Assembly (NCBI GenBank): GCA_024226315.1
Contig: JAAELT010000295.1
Location: 58,802-122,801, forward strand
Length of the DNA stretch: 64,000 nucleotides
Direction: 5' to 3'
Source: a bacterium
GTDB taxonomy: Bacteria; Acidobacteriota; Thermoanaerobaculia; Multivoradales; J023
A program made the position numbers and the translations under genes. Below the pieces are notes generated by a model. It was not told the DNA's origin and did not search any database. It saw only the letters and a program-made list of their open reading frames with translations. Within the stretch, counting starts at the first letter, position 1. Every line of letters starts with the position of its first letter. Of this stretch, positions 47,177 to 55,947 are shown piece by piece.

Positions 47177-50100
47177 CTACAACCCCGGCAACGACAGGTT
47201 GTTTTCCGCCGCGGCGTTGATCACTTCCTGGTGTTCCTGAATCTGGTAGAGGAAGCCGTGGCGCAGCTCCGGGGACAGGAAGCCGGTCTTGCGCATCAGC
47301 TCGCGGTAGGCGCGGCGCAGGTAGGTCAGCGGGTCCCGGCCCTCGATGTCTTCCTCGTTTTCGCACAGCCAGTTGAAGGCCCGGAAGAGGCGGAACTGGA
47401 GCATCTCGCCGGCGGGCGGGTAGGGCAGCTGCTTGAGTAGCTTCTCGAGCGCCGTCGAGTAGTTGACGATAGCTTCCTTGTCGTTCCTTTCGAGGGCCAG
47501 CTCCAGAAGCCACGCGCTGTCGATCGCGGCCGCCGTGCGGTCGCCGTGCTGGCGGTGGATGCGCAGCGCCTCGGCGAGCTGCAGGCGCGCCTCGACCTCC
47601 TGGCGCTGGCGCATGAGGATCCGGCCGAGCAGCTGCTCGGCGTCGCCCAGCAGCGCGGTCTCGGGCAGCAGGCTGAGCTGGAAGTGGGCCTGTCGCGCTT
47701 CCTGCAAGGCCTTCGCGGTGTTGCCGAGCTCGAGCTGGTTGGCCGCCAGGTCGAGGCGCGCGATGGCCTCCCCGACCACGTCGTCCCGACCGCTGCGCGC
47801 CGCCAGCGCGCGCCGCAGCAGCTTGGTGGCCGCGGTGTGATTGCCGAGCGACCCCAGGGCGCGCCCCGAGCCGAGATGGGCGAACCCCGACTCGTCGGCG
47901 TCGTCGCCGTACTCGGAGATCACCTTCAGCGCCTCGCGGTAGTAGCCCAGGGCCTTGGAGAAGTCGCCGATGGCCATCGCCACCGCGCCCAGGGCGGTGA
48001 GGGAGGTGCCGAGGGGCTTGAACAGCTTTTTCTCGCGCCGCACCGTTTCGGCCTTCTTGTGATGCAGCATGGCGTCTTCGAGCCGCATCTCCCGCAGGGC
48101 GATGTTGCCGAGGTGGAAGTGGCAGGTCGCGCCGACGGAGGTGTCGGTCTGGCGATCGACGACCTCCAGCAGGCTCTCGAAGACCTCGCGGGATTCGCCC
48201 AGGCGGTCCATGCGTTTGAGCAGATCTCCCAGGCGGATGAAGAGTGTCGCCCGCTGTCGATCGTCGCTCGCCTCGGACGAGGCGCCGAGGGCCTGGCGCA
48301 GCGATTTCTCCGCTTCCCGGAAGCGGCCCCGCTCCTGATCGAGCTCGGCTTTCAGAGTCAGGAGCGCGATGTGCCTCTTCGGAGAATCGAAAGCCAGCGA
48401 GATCGCCCGCAGCAGATCGCTCTCGAGCTCGCCGAGCTTGCCCAGGCGCCGGCCCAGGGGCAGCATGGACCACAGGATGTCGAGCTCGGCCGCCGGATCG
48501 CCGGATCGCCGCCGGTGCTGCTGGTACTCGTTGCGCAGTGCCTCGAAGAGCTCGTCGCGCGTCGCCTGGGACCCGGAGTCGCGGGACAGATCGAGCAGCG
48601 GCGGCAGCGCTTCGGGAGTGCCGGCCAGCAGGCGATAGGTCGCCCACCCCTTCTCCGGGCTCTCGGGCTCCTTGGTGATCACGCGGCCGAGTGCCCGGCG
48701 CAGCGAGCTGGCCGCTTCGAATGTCACGGTCCCGGCCAGGGCACGGGCGTAGGCTGGACACCGGAAAACGAGCCCCGTGCCCCAGGGCGACTCGGCCCGC
48801 CGCAGCATGCCCGAGGCGAGCGCGTCCCGATGCCAGTCGGGGGTCATCTGGATGCCGAAGCGGGCACAGGTGATTTCGAGATGGCCTGGTGTGATCGTCT
48901 GGCCCGCCAGGGCCAGGATACGCAAGGGCAGCGGCTCGCCGAAGCGACGCACCTCGGCCTCGACGTGCCGTACCAGCCGTTGTGACGGCTTGTACTCGAC
49001 GTCGTCACTGCCATCGTAGAAGAAGCTGCCGTAGACCTGGCGGATCAGCCCGCGGTGGACCAGCCCGACCAGGCCCTCTTCCAGCGCGAAGGGAAATCCC
49101 GCCGCGGCCGTGACCCAGCGGGTCTCGATGTCCGCGTCGATCGACAGTCCCTCGATCAGCTCGCGCGCGTGCTCCACGCCCTCGGCCTCGTCCATGGCCG
49201 GAACCTCGATCCGGGGCAGAGAGCCGAAGGCCTCGGATTCCATGCCGCCGCGGCTGATCAGGATCAGACCGCACGGCAGCGGCCCCGCCACCAGGTGGTC
49301 GAGCAGCTCCATGTCGCCGGCCGACGCGGTCTGCACCAGGTCGCAGACGATCCACGGCGGGTGGTCCAGCTTGTCGACGGTGGCGGCGAGCCAATCGAGC
49401 AGGGTCTCCGCCGCCTGATCCAGCGGCGCGTCGCGCAGCAGGTCCGCCGCGCTTGCGGGGATGGCGTCGGGCGCCAGCTGCTGGAGCCTGTTGGCGAGGT
49501 TGTGCCCGAGCACGTCGGTGCCGTAGAGCGCCCGGCCGATGCCGGTCCAGATCTTCGTGCCCTTGCGAGACTCGAGAGCGTGCCACACGGCGTGGGTCTT
49601 GCCGGCGCCCAGCGGTCCGGTCACGGAAATGCCGCCCTGGGGCGCGATGGCGGCCAGCGCCGCTTCGATCTCCGGACGCTTCACCATCACCCGACGTCCC
49701 AGCAGTTTCGGGTTGTGCCACGGCAACGATTCGCTCTTTCGGCCACGCAGGCCGAACATCGGGATCCGCCGGCCCGAGGGTCCGGCATAGAGATCCAGTT
49801 TCTCCATCTCGTAGCGGCCGTCGAGCCAGCCGGCGGCGTAGCCCGTGGTGACGATCTCACCCTGTGGCAAGCGCGGCCTTCGCCGATCGAGATCCTCCAC
49901 CAGGGCGTCCCTCACCAGCACCACCGCCTCGCCGTGTTGGATGACTTCGGCCGGCAGCACCAGGACGCCCGAGATCTCTTCGCCAGCATGTTGAGAATCG
50001 AGGCGCTCGAAGAAGGCGGCGGCGAGCAGGACGGCGGTATCGAAGACCGATGCCCTGCCGTTGGTCGGCAGGATCGCGAACAACCGCTCGTCGAGCTGGG

Positions 50101-50230
50101 TGACCCCAGGCAGGTCGAAGAGCTTGGCGGCGATGCCCCGCGCCCGGCGGTCGTCGCTTTCGTCGGGCCAGAACCGCAGCAAAGCCACGGGCAGGGTCAG
50201 GCTCGGGAGGGGAAGGGCGGGGTCGGACAT
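47177..50230 (-). CDS. Large P-loop NTPase with TPR repeats (STAND-like regulator)
   Basis: A 1017-residue protein. The first ~190 residues are unassigned (start MSDPALPLPSLTLPVALLRF). A P-loop ATPase follows: Walker A 'SVTGPLGAGKTHAVWHAL' (~residue 210), 'PPWIVCDLVQTASAGDMELL', 'GLILISRGG'. The C-terminal ~450 residues are TPR-like helical repeats ('RQRATLFIRLGDLLKRMDRL', 'GATCHFHLGNIALREMRLED', 'TSLTALGAVAMAIGDFSKAL'). The layout is that of MalT- or SARP-like STAND regulators, but no DNA-binding domain is recognised at either end. It may sense a ligand and assemble a complex. Confidence 0.72.
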   Translation of the reverse strand: MSDPALPLPSLTLPVALLRFWPDESDDRRARGIAAKLFDLPGVTQLDERLFAILPTNGRASVFDTAVLLAAAFFERLDSQHAGEEISGVLVLPAEVIQHGEAVVLVRDALVEDLDRRRPRLPQGEIVTTGYAAGWLDGRYEMEKLDLYAGPSGRRIPMFGLRGRKSESLPWHNPKLLGRRVMVKRPEIEAALAAIAPQGGISVTGPLGAGKTHAVWHALESRKGTKIWTGIGRALYGTDVLGHNLANRLQQLAPDAIPASAADLLRDAPLDQAAETLLDWLAATVDKLDHPPWIVCDLVQTASAGDMELLDHLVAGPLPCGLILISRGGMESEAFGSLPRIEVPAMDEAEGVEHARELIEGLSIDADIETRWVTAAAGFPFALEEGLVGLVHRGLIRQVYGSFFYDGSDDVEYKPSQRLVRHVEAEVRRFGEPLPLRILALAGQTITPGHLEITCARFGIQMTPDWHRDALASGMLRRAESPWGTGLVFRCPAYARALAGTVTFEAASSLRRALGRVITKEPESPEKGWATYRLLAGTPEALPPLLDLSRDSGSQATRDELFEALRNEYQQHRRRSGDPAAELDILWSMLPLGRRLGKLGELESDLLRAISLAFDSPKRHIALLTLKAELDQERGRFREAEKSLRQALGASSEASDDRQRATLFIRLGDLLKRMDRLGESREVFESLLEVVDRQTDTSVGATCHFHLGNIALREMRLEDAMLHHKKAETVRREKKLFKPLGTSLTALGAVAMAIGDFSKALGYYREALKVISEYGDDADESGFAHLGSGRALGSLGNHTAATKLLRRALAARSGRDDVVGEAIARLDLAANQLELGNTAKALQEARQAHFQLSLLPETALLGDAEQLLGRILMRQRQEVEARLQLAEALRIHRQHGDRTAAAIDSAWLLELALERNDKEAIVNYSTALEKLLKQLPYPPAGEMLQFRLFRAFNWLCENEEDIEGRDPLTYLRRAYRELMRKTGFLSPELRHGFLYQIQEHQEVINAAAENNLSLPGL

Positions 50231-50544
50231 GTCAAGAAAATACCGCGAGAGGCAATCGCTTACCCGCCGCTCAGTGTATCAAGGTCGGGGGCCCGTGGGC
50301 CGAAACGATGGAGCGACATGGCGACGCGACCCGGCGGAATCTGGACAGGGGTTGATTCTGTTATACTGACGACACGGTCCTGGAGTCAGGATCGCCCTTC
50401 CATTCACCGTGATCGGGGCTCGAGCAAATCGAGGGCTCGGTATCACCGTCTTCCCGACATCACCGTCTTCCTGGTATCGCGGACACCCCGCCCCATCCCG
50501 CCCGCCGGCTCGTCGCCGCTCGGCTTCGTTAGAGGATCATGGAC

Positions 50545-51084
50545 ATGAAACGACGTCTCGACACTCGTCTCTACTACTTCACCGTCGAGGACGAGAGCCT
50601 CCTCGGGGAGGCCTTCCCGAATTTCGAAGACGATACCTACGCCATCGCCTACAAGGTGGTCGGCACCGACGCCGTCTTCGTCACCACCGCCGAGACCAGG
50701 GACGCCATGGACCGCAACGACGTGCCCTACACCCAGCTCGCGGAAGAAGACGGAACCCGGCTCTCGGTCCATCATTCAGCTCTGTCGACGGAGGAGCTCG
50801 GCGAGTTCGAGGATCCGCTCAAGGCGCTGGCATTGGCTTACCGCGCCATCGGGCTCCTGTGCGTGGGGGTCAACGGCAACTCCAAGCCGGATTTCTCCGA
50901 CGGCGTGAAGAACTACTCCTACTTCACGGCGCCCGCCGGCCACACCTTCATCTGGCGCATGTTCACCGAGCGCGAAGAGGCGATCGAGTACGTGGCCGCG
51001 CGTTTCGGCGACGACGAAGACGCCGTCGAGTGGGCGGAGACCCTGCCGTTGTCGACCTCCGGGGAGCTGGTCAGTTACCACTGA
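50545..51084 (+). CDS. Hypothetical protein
   Basis: 179 residues, no family recognised. Soluble and acidic, with a mixed alpha/beta pattern ('TRLYYFTVEDESLLGEAFPN', 'TYAIAYKVVGTDAVFVTTAE', 'HTFIWRMFTEREEAIEYVAA'). The ATG at 50545 is preferred over 50539 because AGAGGA lies 8 bp before it. Its stop overlaps the region where xseA coding sequence already reads in another frame, so it is likely in one transcript with xseA-xseB. The 314-bp gap upstream (50231-50544) holds the divergent start region for the P-loop/TPR gene, with a TATACT -10-like box at 50362; I see nothing else there. Confidence 0.65.
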   Translation: MKRRLDTRLYYFTVEDESLLGEAFPNFEDDTYAIAYKVVGTDAVFVTTAETRDAMDRNDVPYTQLAEEDGTRLSVHHSALSTEELGEFEDPLKALALAYRAIGLLCVGVNGNSKPDFSDGVKNYSYFTAPAGHTFIWRMFTEREEAIEYVAARFGDDEDAVEWAETLPLSTSGELVSYH

Positions 51085-51169
51085 GCCGTTCGCGCACGAG
51101 ACCTACACCGTCTCGGCGCTGACGGAGGAGATCCGCGACCTGCTCGCGGAAGCCTACCCGGGGGTCTGG

Positions 51170-52459
51170 GTGGTGGGGGAGGTCCAGCGCCTCCGCCCCA
51201 GCCGGCAGGGCCATCTCTATTTCGAGCTGGTCGAGAAGGGCCGTGGCGACCAGATCGTCGGCAAGCTCGACGCCGTCCTGTGGCGCACCGATCACCAGCG
51301 CGTGCGGCACCAGCTCGCCCAGAGCAGCCAGGAGATCGCCGAGAGCCTGCAGATCCGCTGCTGGGGGAGGGTGGACTTCTACGGCCCCGCGGGGCGCCTG
51401 CAGCTGGTCGTGCGCGAGGTCGATCCTCTCTTCACCCTCGGTCACCTCGAGCGCCGGCGGCGCGAGACGCTCGCCGCCCTCGTTCAGGCCGGTCTGATCG
51501 AGCGCAACAAGCGGCTGGCGCTGCCGGAGGTTTCGCTCTGTGTCGGTCTGGTGACCTCTCAGGGGTCGGCGGCTTCCCACGACTTCCTCGCCTCGCTGGC
51601 GGAGAGCGGCTACGGCTTCCGGGTGTTTTTCGTGCACGCGGCAATGCAGGGGCGCGAGGCCGAAGGGCAGGTGGCCGAGGGCCTGGCCACCCTGGGCGAT
51701 CTGGCCGCCGAAGGCCTCGAGCTCGACGCCGTGGCGTTGATTCGCGGCGGCGGCTCGCGCACCGACCTGGCGGCCTTCGACAGCCGCCGGATCGCCGAGG
51801 CGGTGGCACGCTGCCCCTTACCGGTGCTCACCGGCCTTGGCCACGAGATCGACGAGTCGATCGCCGACAAGGTGAGCCACTCGGCGTTCAAGACGCCGAC
51901 CAAGGTCGCCGAATTCCTGATCGAGCGCGTGGCGCTGGCCGAGCGCAGGGTAGCCGCTTGCGAGCAGGCGCTGGCTCACCTGGGGCGCGAGCGCCTGGCG
52001 CGCGCCGAGCGGCAGCTGCGGCGCGGCGCGCGGCTGGCGCAGGTGGCGCGGCTGCGTCTCCAGGCGGCCGCCCACGCGGTGGCAGGCGCCGCCCGTGGCC
52101 TCGATCGGATCAGCCGTCGGCGCCTGCGCGAGGCCCGCCGGGCCGCCGCCGAGCTCGGCCGCCGCCTGCGCGCCGGAGCGCCGCGGCTGATCGAACGTCA
52201 GCGTCCCCGGCCCGAGCGCCTGGCACGCCGGCTGGTGGACGTCGCCTCTGGACGCCTCGAGGTTACGAGAGCCCGGCTCGACGGCGTCGAGCGGGTGTGC
52301 CACCAACTCGCCCCGGCGAGGTTGCTCGAGCGCGGATACAGCATGACCCGGGACACAGCGGATAAGATCGTTCGCGATCCGCGGCAGGTCCGGCCAGGAG
52401 ATCGGATCACCACCACCGTCGCCGGCGGCGCCTTCGAGAGCCGCGTGGAGGAGACATGA
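51170..52459 (+). CDS. xseA: Exodeoxyribonuclease VII large subunit
   Basis: A protein of at least 429 residues. OB-fold N-domain ('GHLYFELVEK', 'DAVLWRTDHQRVRHQL'), then the catalytic domain 'RIALPEVSLCVGLVTS'-like segment (seen as 'LALPEVSLCVGLVTSQGSAA'), 'ALIRGGGSRTDLAAFDSRRI', 'CPLPVLTGLGHEIDESIADK', 'SHSAFKTPTKVAEFLIERV', then a long coiled coil. ExoVII degrades single-stranded DNA. Homologous sequence clearly begins upstream in the same frame (ETYTVSALTEEIRDLLAEAY, from ~51086), but no ATG, GTG or TTG is found there; the first canonical start is the GTG at 51170. The true start may be a rare codon or a sequence error. Confidence 0.88.
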   Translation: MVGEVQRLRPSRQGHLYFELVEKGRGDQIVGKLDAVLWRTDHQRVRHQLAQSSQEIAESLQIRCWGRVDFYGPAGRLQLVVREVDPLFTLGHLERRRRETLAALVQAGLIERNKRLALPEVSLCVGLVTSQGSAASHDFLASLAESGYGFRVFFVHAAMQGREAEGQVAEGLATLGDLAAEGLELDAVALIRGGGSRTDLAAFDSRRIAEAVARCPLPVLTGLGHEIDESIADKVSHSAFKTPTKVAEFLIERVALAERRVAACEQALAHLGRERLARAERQLRRGARLAQVARLRLQAAAHAVAGAARGLDRISRRRLREARRAAAELGRRLRAGAPRLIERQRPRPERLARRLVDVASGRLEVTRARLDGVERVCHQLAPARLLERGYSMTRDTADKIVRDPRQVRPGDRITTTVAGGAFESRVEET

Positions 52460-52713
52460 GCGCAGATTCGTCGAGTGAGGCAACGTCCGGAAACGAAGCA
52501 CCGACGGGTGAAGAAACGAGCTTCGGCGTCGCCATGGAGGAGCTCGAGAGCATCCTGGAGCGGATCGACGGCGACGGCATCGACATCGACCAGCTCGCCG
52601 GCGAGCTACGCCGCGCCACCGAGCTGCTCGAGATCTGTCGCGGCAAGATCCGCAAGGCCGAGGTCGAGGTCAACCAGATCGTACAGCAGCTCGACGACTC
52701 GTCGGACAACTAG
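52456..52713 (+). CDS. xseB: Exodeoxyribonuclease VII small subunit
   Basis: An 85-residue partner of XseA: 'FGVAMEELESILERIDGDGI', 'DIDQLAGELRRATELLEICR', 'GKIRKAEVEVNQIVQQLD'. This is the complete XseB signature. It overlaps xseA by 4 bp (ATGA). The N-terminal ~20 residues are an acidic Ser/Glu-rich extension. Confidence 0.92.
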   Translation: MSADSSSEATSGNEAPTGEETSFGVAMEELESILERIDGDGIDIDQLAGELRRATELLEICRGKIRKAEVEVNQIVQQLDDSSDN

Positions 52714-52721
52714 TGCCCCGA

Positions 52722-52822
52722 GCGGGCGGCCTGATGGCCGAGGACGGAGCGCAACGCGGTCGAAGTATCGGGCAGAATCGTAGGGCAGGGTGGAGCTTGA
52801 GCACCGCCCGCAGGCCATCAGG
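52722..52822. other. Interleaved inverted repeats downstream of xseB
   Basis: Two pairs of complementary arms occur in crossed order: GCGGGCGG (52722-52729) with CCGCCCGC (52804-52811), and CCTGATGGCC (52730-52739) with GGCCATCAGG (52813-52822). The arrangement A-B...A'-B' cannot nest, so the RNA would be a pseudoknot or switch between two folds. It lies in the 368-bp gap (52714-53081) before the TonB receptor gene. No coding sequence is supported in that gap. Confidence 0.45.
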
Positions 52823-53081
52823 ATGACCGCGGCTGAGTTTGATCGCTCGAAACAGGGCCGAATTGCCGCTTTGGCGTGACGAACCGACAGTCGCTGGTTC
52901 AGGCCGTCGGAATCCTGCCATCAGCTGCTCCCGTCGCGGGACGGGTGCGTGCTGACCTGGAGTATGATCCTGGCGGATCTTCTTCGAGCGTCCGGCTGGT
53001 CCGGATGAGCCGGCCGCTTCCGCGAGGACCGACGGAACCGAGTCGGGGCGACTGCCCCGTTCCGAGACACGGGAGCTGAAC

Positions 53082-55937
53082 ATGAAACGGCGCACACACC
53101 TGGTGGCTCTCTTCTTTCTCACGGGGCTGATCCTGGCCCCGCGTCCCGGCCCGGCGCGATTCGACGTCGGCGAAGTGATGGGGATGGTTTCCGACGTCGA
53201 CGGCAATCGCCTGGTCGAGGTCCGGATCGTCCTGAGCGTCGGTGAGGAGACTCTCGAGGTCACGACCGACGCCAAGGGGCAGTTCCGCTTCCGCGACCTC
53301 AAGCCCGGCAACTACACCATCCAGGCCACCCATGAGGGCTACTCCGAGGCGAACTACGAGCCCGTCAACATCCGCGTCGGCCGGGTGACCACCGTCCAGG
53401 TGCTTATGAGCGAGCTGCTCGAGGAGACCATCATCGTCACCAGCGAGCCGCCGACCGCGTCCGCCGGGCCGGCTTCTGGTCGCGTGGTGATCGACGCCGC
53501 CGAGATCGGATCGATTCCGGCGTCCGAGGATCCCTGGTCGATCGGCGCGCGCGCGGCGGGCGTCTTGAGCGAGAGCTCCAGCGCGCCGACCGGCGACACG
53601 GTGGCCTTCGCCGGCCACGGCGCGGATGGCCGGCAGTCGACGACCACGCTCGACGGCACCGAGGTCGCGGGGCAGGACGGCGCGCCCGCCACCGCCTACC
53701 AGGCCAGCACCTTCTCCTCGATCGAGATCGTCACCGGCGGCAGCGACGTCACCCTCAGCACGCCGGGCACCCGCGTCGACCTCGTCACCCGCCGCGGCGG
53801 CGACCGTTACGCCGCGGTGCGCGGGCTGATCAGCGACCAGGACTGGCAGTCGGCGCCTGCGCTCTCTGATCCGGATCAAGTCGACAGTCACCGCATCCTG
53901 GAGGTGGTGGAGATCGGCGCCGAGGCCAGCGGACCGCTGATGCGCGAGCACCTGTGGGGCTGGGCTTCGGTCAGCAGCCAGGAGATCCGGCGTCAGGCCC
54001 TCGGTGGTCTGGTGGAGGACACCCGGGTGCGCGGCGGCGGCGCCAAGCTCGACGGTCAGCTCGGCGGCAACTCGGGCGTGGTGGCCTATCATCGCGGTGA
54101 TCGCGACCGCACCGGCGAAGGCGCCGGCCCCGACCGCGCGCTCGAGACTACGCTGTTGGAGTCGCGGCCGAGCGAAGTGCTGCGCATCGAAGACTCCCAC
54201 GTCTTCAATTCGAACCTCTACCTCACGGCCCGCTACTCGAGTCTCGACAGCGGCACCGCCCAGGTGCCGGCGGACGGCGGCGACGGCGATATCGTGCTCG
54301 GGGCCGACGGCGTGTGGCGCGGCTCCTTCGGCACCCTTTCCTACGGCCAGGAGTCGACCTCCTGGCTGCTCGACGGCGCCGCCCTGCGGGGCCACGACGC
54401 CGGCCACGAGGTCCGTTTCGGCTTCAGCCACAAGCGCGCGCGGCACTCGACCGCCGAGCGCTGGGGCCGCGACAGCCTGCTCAACCTGACGGGCGAGAAC
54501 TTCGGCACCAGCTTCGACATCGTGCGGCTCGAGCGGCCGGTGGACCTCGAGGTCGACCAGAGCCGGATCGCCTGGTGGCTGCAGGATTCGATCACTCTAG
54601 ACCGTGTGACCATCGACCTCGGCGTGCGATACGACCTCCAACGGGGGGCCAATGCCGCCGGGCGGGCGGCGGCCAACCCGCTGTTTCCCGATCTACTGCC
54701 GGCCCTCGACGTCGCCGGCGACGACGCCGGTATCGAATGGTCGAGCCTGTCGCCGCGGCTGGCGATGGCGGCCGCGCTCGGGCCGGAGCGGCGCACCGTG
54801 GTCCGCGCCGGCTATGCCATCTTCGCCTCCCGGCTCTACCCCGAGCTGGTGAGTCATGTCAGTCCGGTGGCCGGCGCCGAGATCTACCTGGGGTTCGAGG
54901 ATCGTGACCTCGACGACCTGTTCGATGGTGCCGAGCCCTACTTCCTGCTGGCCTACAACGGCATCGACCCCCTGGCCGCCGGCGAGCCCGGCAGCCCTCA
55001 CTCCATGGACGCCCTGCTCGATCCGGAGCGCACCACCGAGATCCGCCTCGGCGTCGATCATGGATTGCGAGCCGGCATCGAGCTCGGTCTCGAGCACGTC
55101 GACCGGCACGTCACCAACGTCCTGGAAACCCGTCGCCTGATCCGCGACCAGACCGGTCAGGTGCGCCCCGCCGTCTTCTGGGACTACGAGCTCGACAGCG
55201 TCTACCACGGCCTTTTGCCCTCGGGCGAGCCGTTTTCAGCCCCGGTGTTCGGCCTGCGGCCGGGCCGGGAGCACACCGGTGGCAGCCTGCTGCTCAACGG
55301 CGGCCGCGAGCAACGCTACCAGGCGAGCACCCTGAGCCTCGTGCGTCATCTCGCTGGTGGCTGGATGCTGCGCGCGCGGGCGACCCTGAGCGATTCGAGC
55401 TGGCGGCTGGGCGACGATTTCGTGCGCTACGACGATCCCACCGACCTGGTGGCCACCGCCGGCGATGCCGGGGTGAGCCTGGCCGACACCTCGGGTGACG
55501 TGGTGGCGCCACCGGCGGCCGGCGACCGGCAGTTCTTCAACAGCCGTTGGTCGTTCCACCTCGGGGCACTCTTTCAGCTCGCCCCCAGGCGTCCCTGGGG
55601 CTTTGACGTCGGAGTGGATCTGCGTGGCCGTGAGGGGTTTCCCTTGCCTTACGCCGTGCCGGTGGTCGAGGTCGATGGCGCGCTGCGGGAGCTCCAGGCG
55701 ACGGCGAGTGTCGACAGCGTCCGCCTCGACGACGTCTACCTGCTGGACCTCCGGCTCGAGAAGGATCTGCGCCTGTCCGCGCTCTCCGCCACGGTGAGCC
55801 TCGACGTCTTCAACCTGCTCGACGCGGGTTACGTGCTGGAGCGCGAGCGCCAGCTCACCAGCCCCCGGGCCGACCTCGCGCGCGAGACGCTGTCGCCGCG
55901 CGTGCTGCGTTTCGGCCTGCGCCTGGCACTCGATTGA
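53082..55937 (+). CDS. Oar-like TonB-dependent outer-membrane receptor
   Basis: A 951-residue outer-membrane protein. It has a signal peptide (residues 1-25), then a carboxypeptidase-regulatory-like beta sandwich ('GEVMGMVSDVDGNRLVEVRI', 'TTDAKGQFRFRDLKPGNYTI', residues ~30-110), a plug domain ('LLEETIIVTSEPPT', 'TTTLDGTEVAG', 'FSSIEIVTGG') and a large beta barrel ending in Leu-Ala-Leu-Asp rather than the usual aromatic residue. Such receptors are abundant in Acidobacteriota and import or display polymers. It is followed 10 bp later by a LytS-type kinase gene. Confidence 0.83.
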   Translation: MKRRTHLVALFFLTGLILAPRPGPARFDVGEVMGMVSDVDGNRLVEVRIVLSVGEETLEVTTDAKGQFRFRDLKPGNYTIQATHEGYSEANYEPVNIRVGRVTTVQVLMSELLEETIIVTSEPPTASAGPASGRVVIDAAEIGSIPASEDPWSIGARAAGVLSESSSAPTGDTVAFAGHGADGRQSTTTLDGTEVAGQDGAPATAYQASTFSSIEIVTGGSDVTLSTPGTRVDLVTRRGGDRYAAVRGLISDQDWQSAPALSDPDQVDSHRILEVVEIGAEASGPLMREHLWGWASVSSQEIRRQALGGLVEDTRVRGGGAKLDGQLGGNSGVVAYHRGDRDRTGEGAGPDRALETTLLESRPSEVLRIEDSHVFNSNLYLTARYSSLDSGTAQVPADGGDGDIVLGADGVWRGSFGTLSYGQESTSWLLDGAALRGHDAGHEVRFGFSHKRARHSTAERWGRDSLLNLTGENFGTSFDIVRLERPVDLEVDQSRIAWWLQDSITLDRVTIDLGVRYDLQRGANAAGRAAANPLFPDLLPALDVAGDDAGIEWSSLSPRLAMAAALGPERRTVVRAGYAIFASRLYPELVSHVSPVAGAEIYLGFEDRDLDDLFDGAEPYFLLAYNGIDPLAAGEPGSPHSMDALLDPERTTEIRLGVDHGLRAGIELGLEHVDRHVTNVLETRRLIRDQTGQVRPAVFWDYELDSVYHGLLPSGEPFSAPVFGLRPGREHTGGSLLLNGGREQRYQASTLSLVRHLAGGWMLRARATLSDSSWRLGDDFVRYDDPTDLVATAGDAGVSLADTSGDVVAPPAAGDRQFFNSRWSFHLGALFQLAPRRPWGFDVGVDLRGREGFPLPYAVPVVEVDGALRELQATASVDSVRLDDVYLLDLRLEKDLRLSALSATVSLDVFNLLDAGYVLERERQLTSPRADLARETLSPRVLRFGLRLALD

Positions 55938-55947
55938 GGCCTGGCCC

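Noticed and set aside
52876..53079. 67-codon frame between xseB and the receptor gene
   Set aside because: No family match, no good ribosome site, and composition like spacer DNA.
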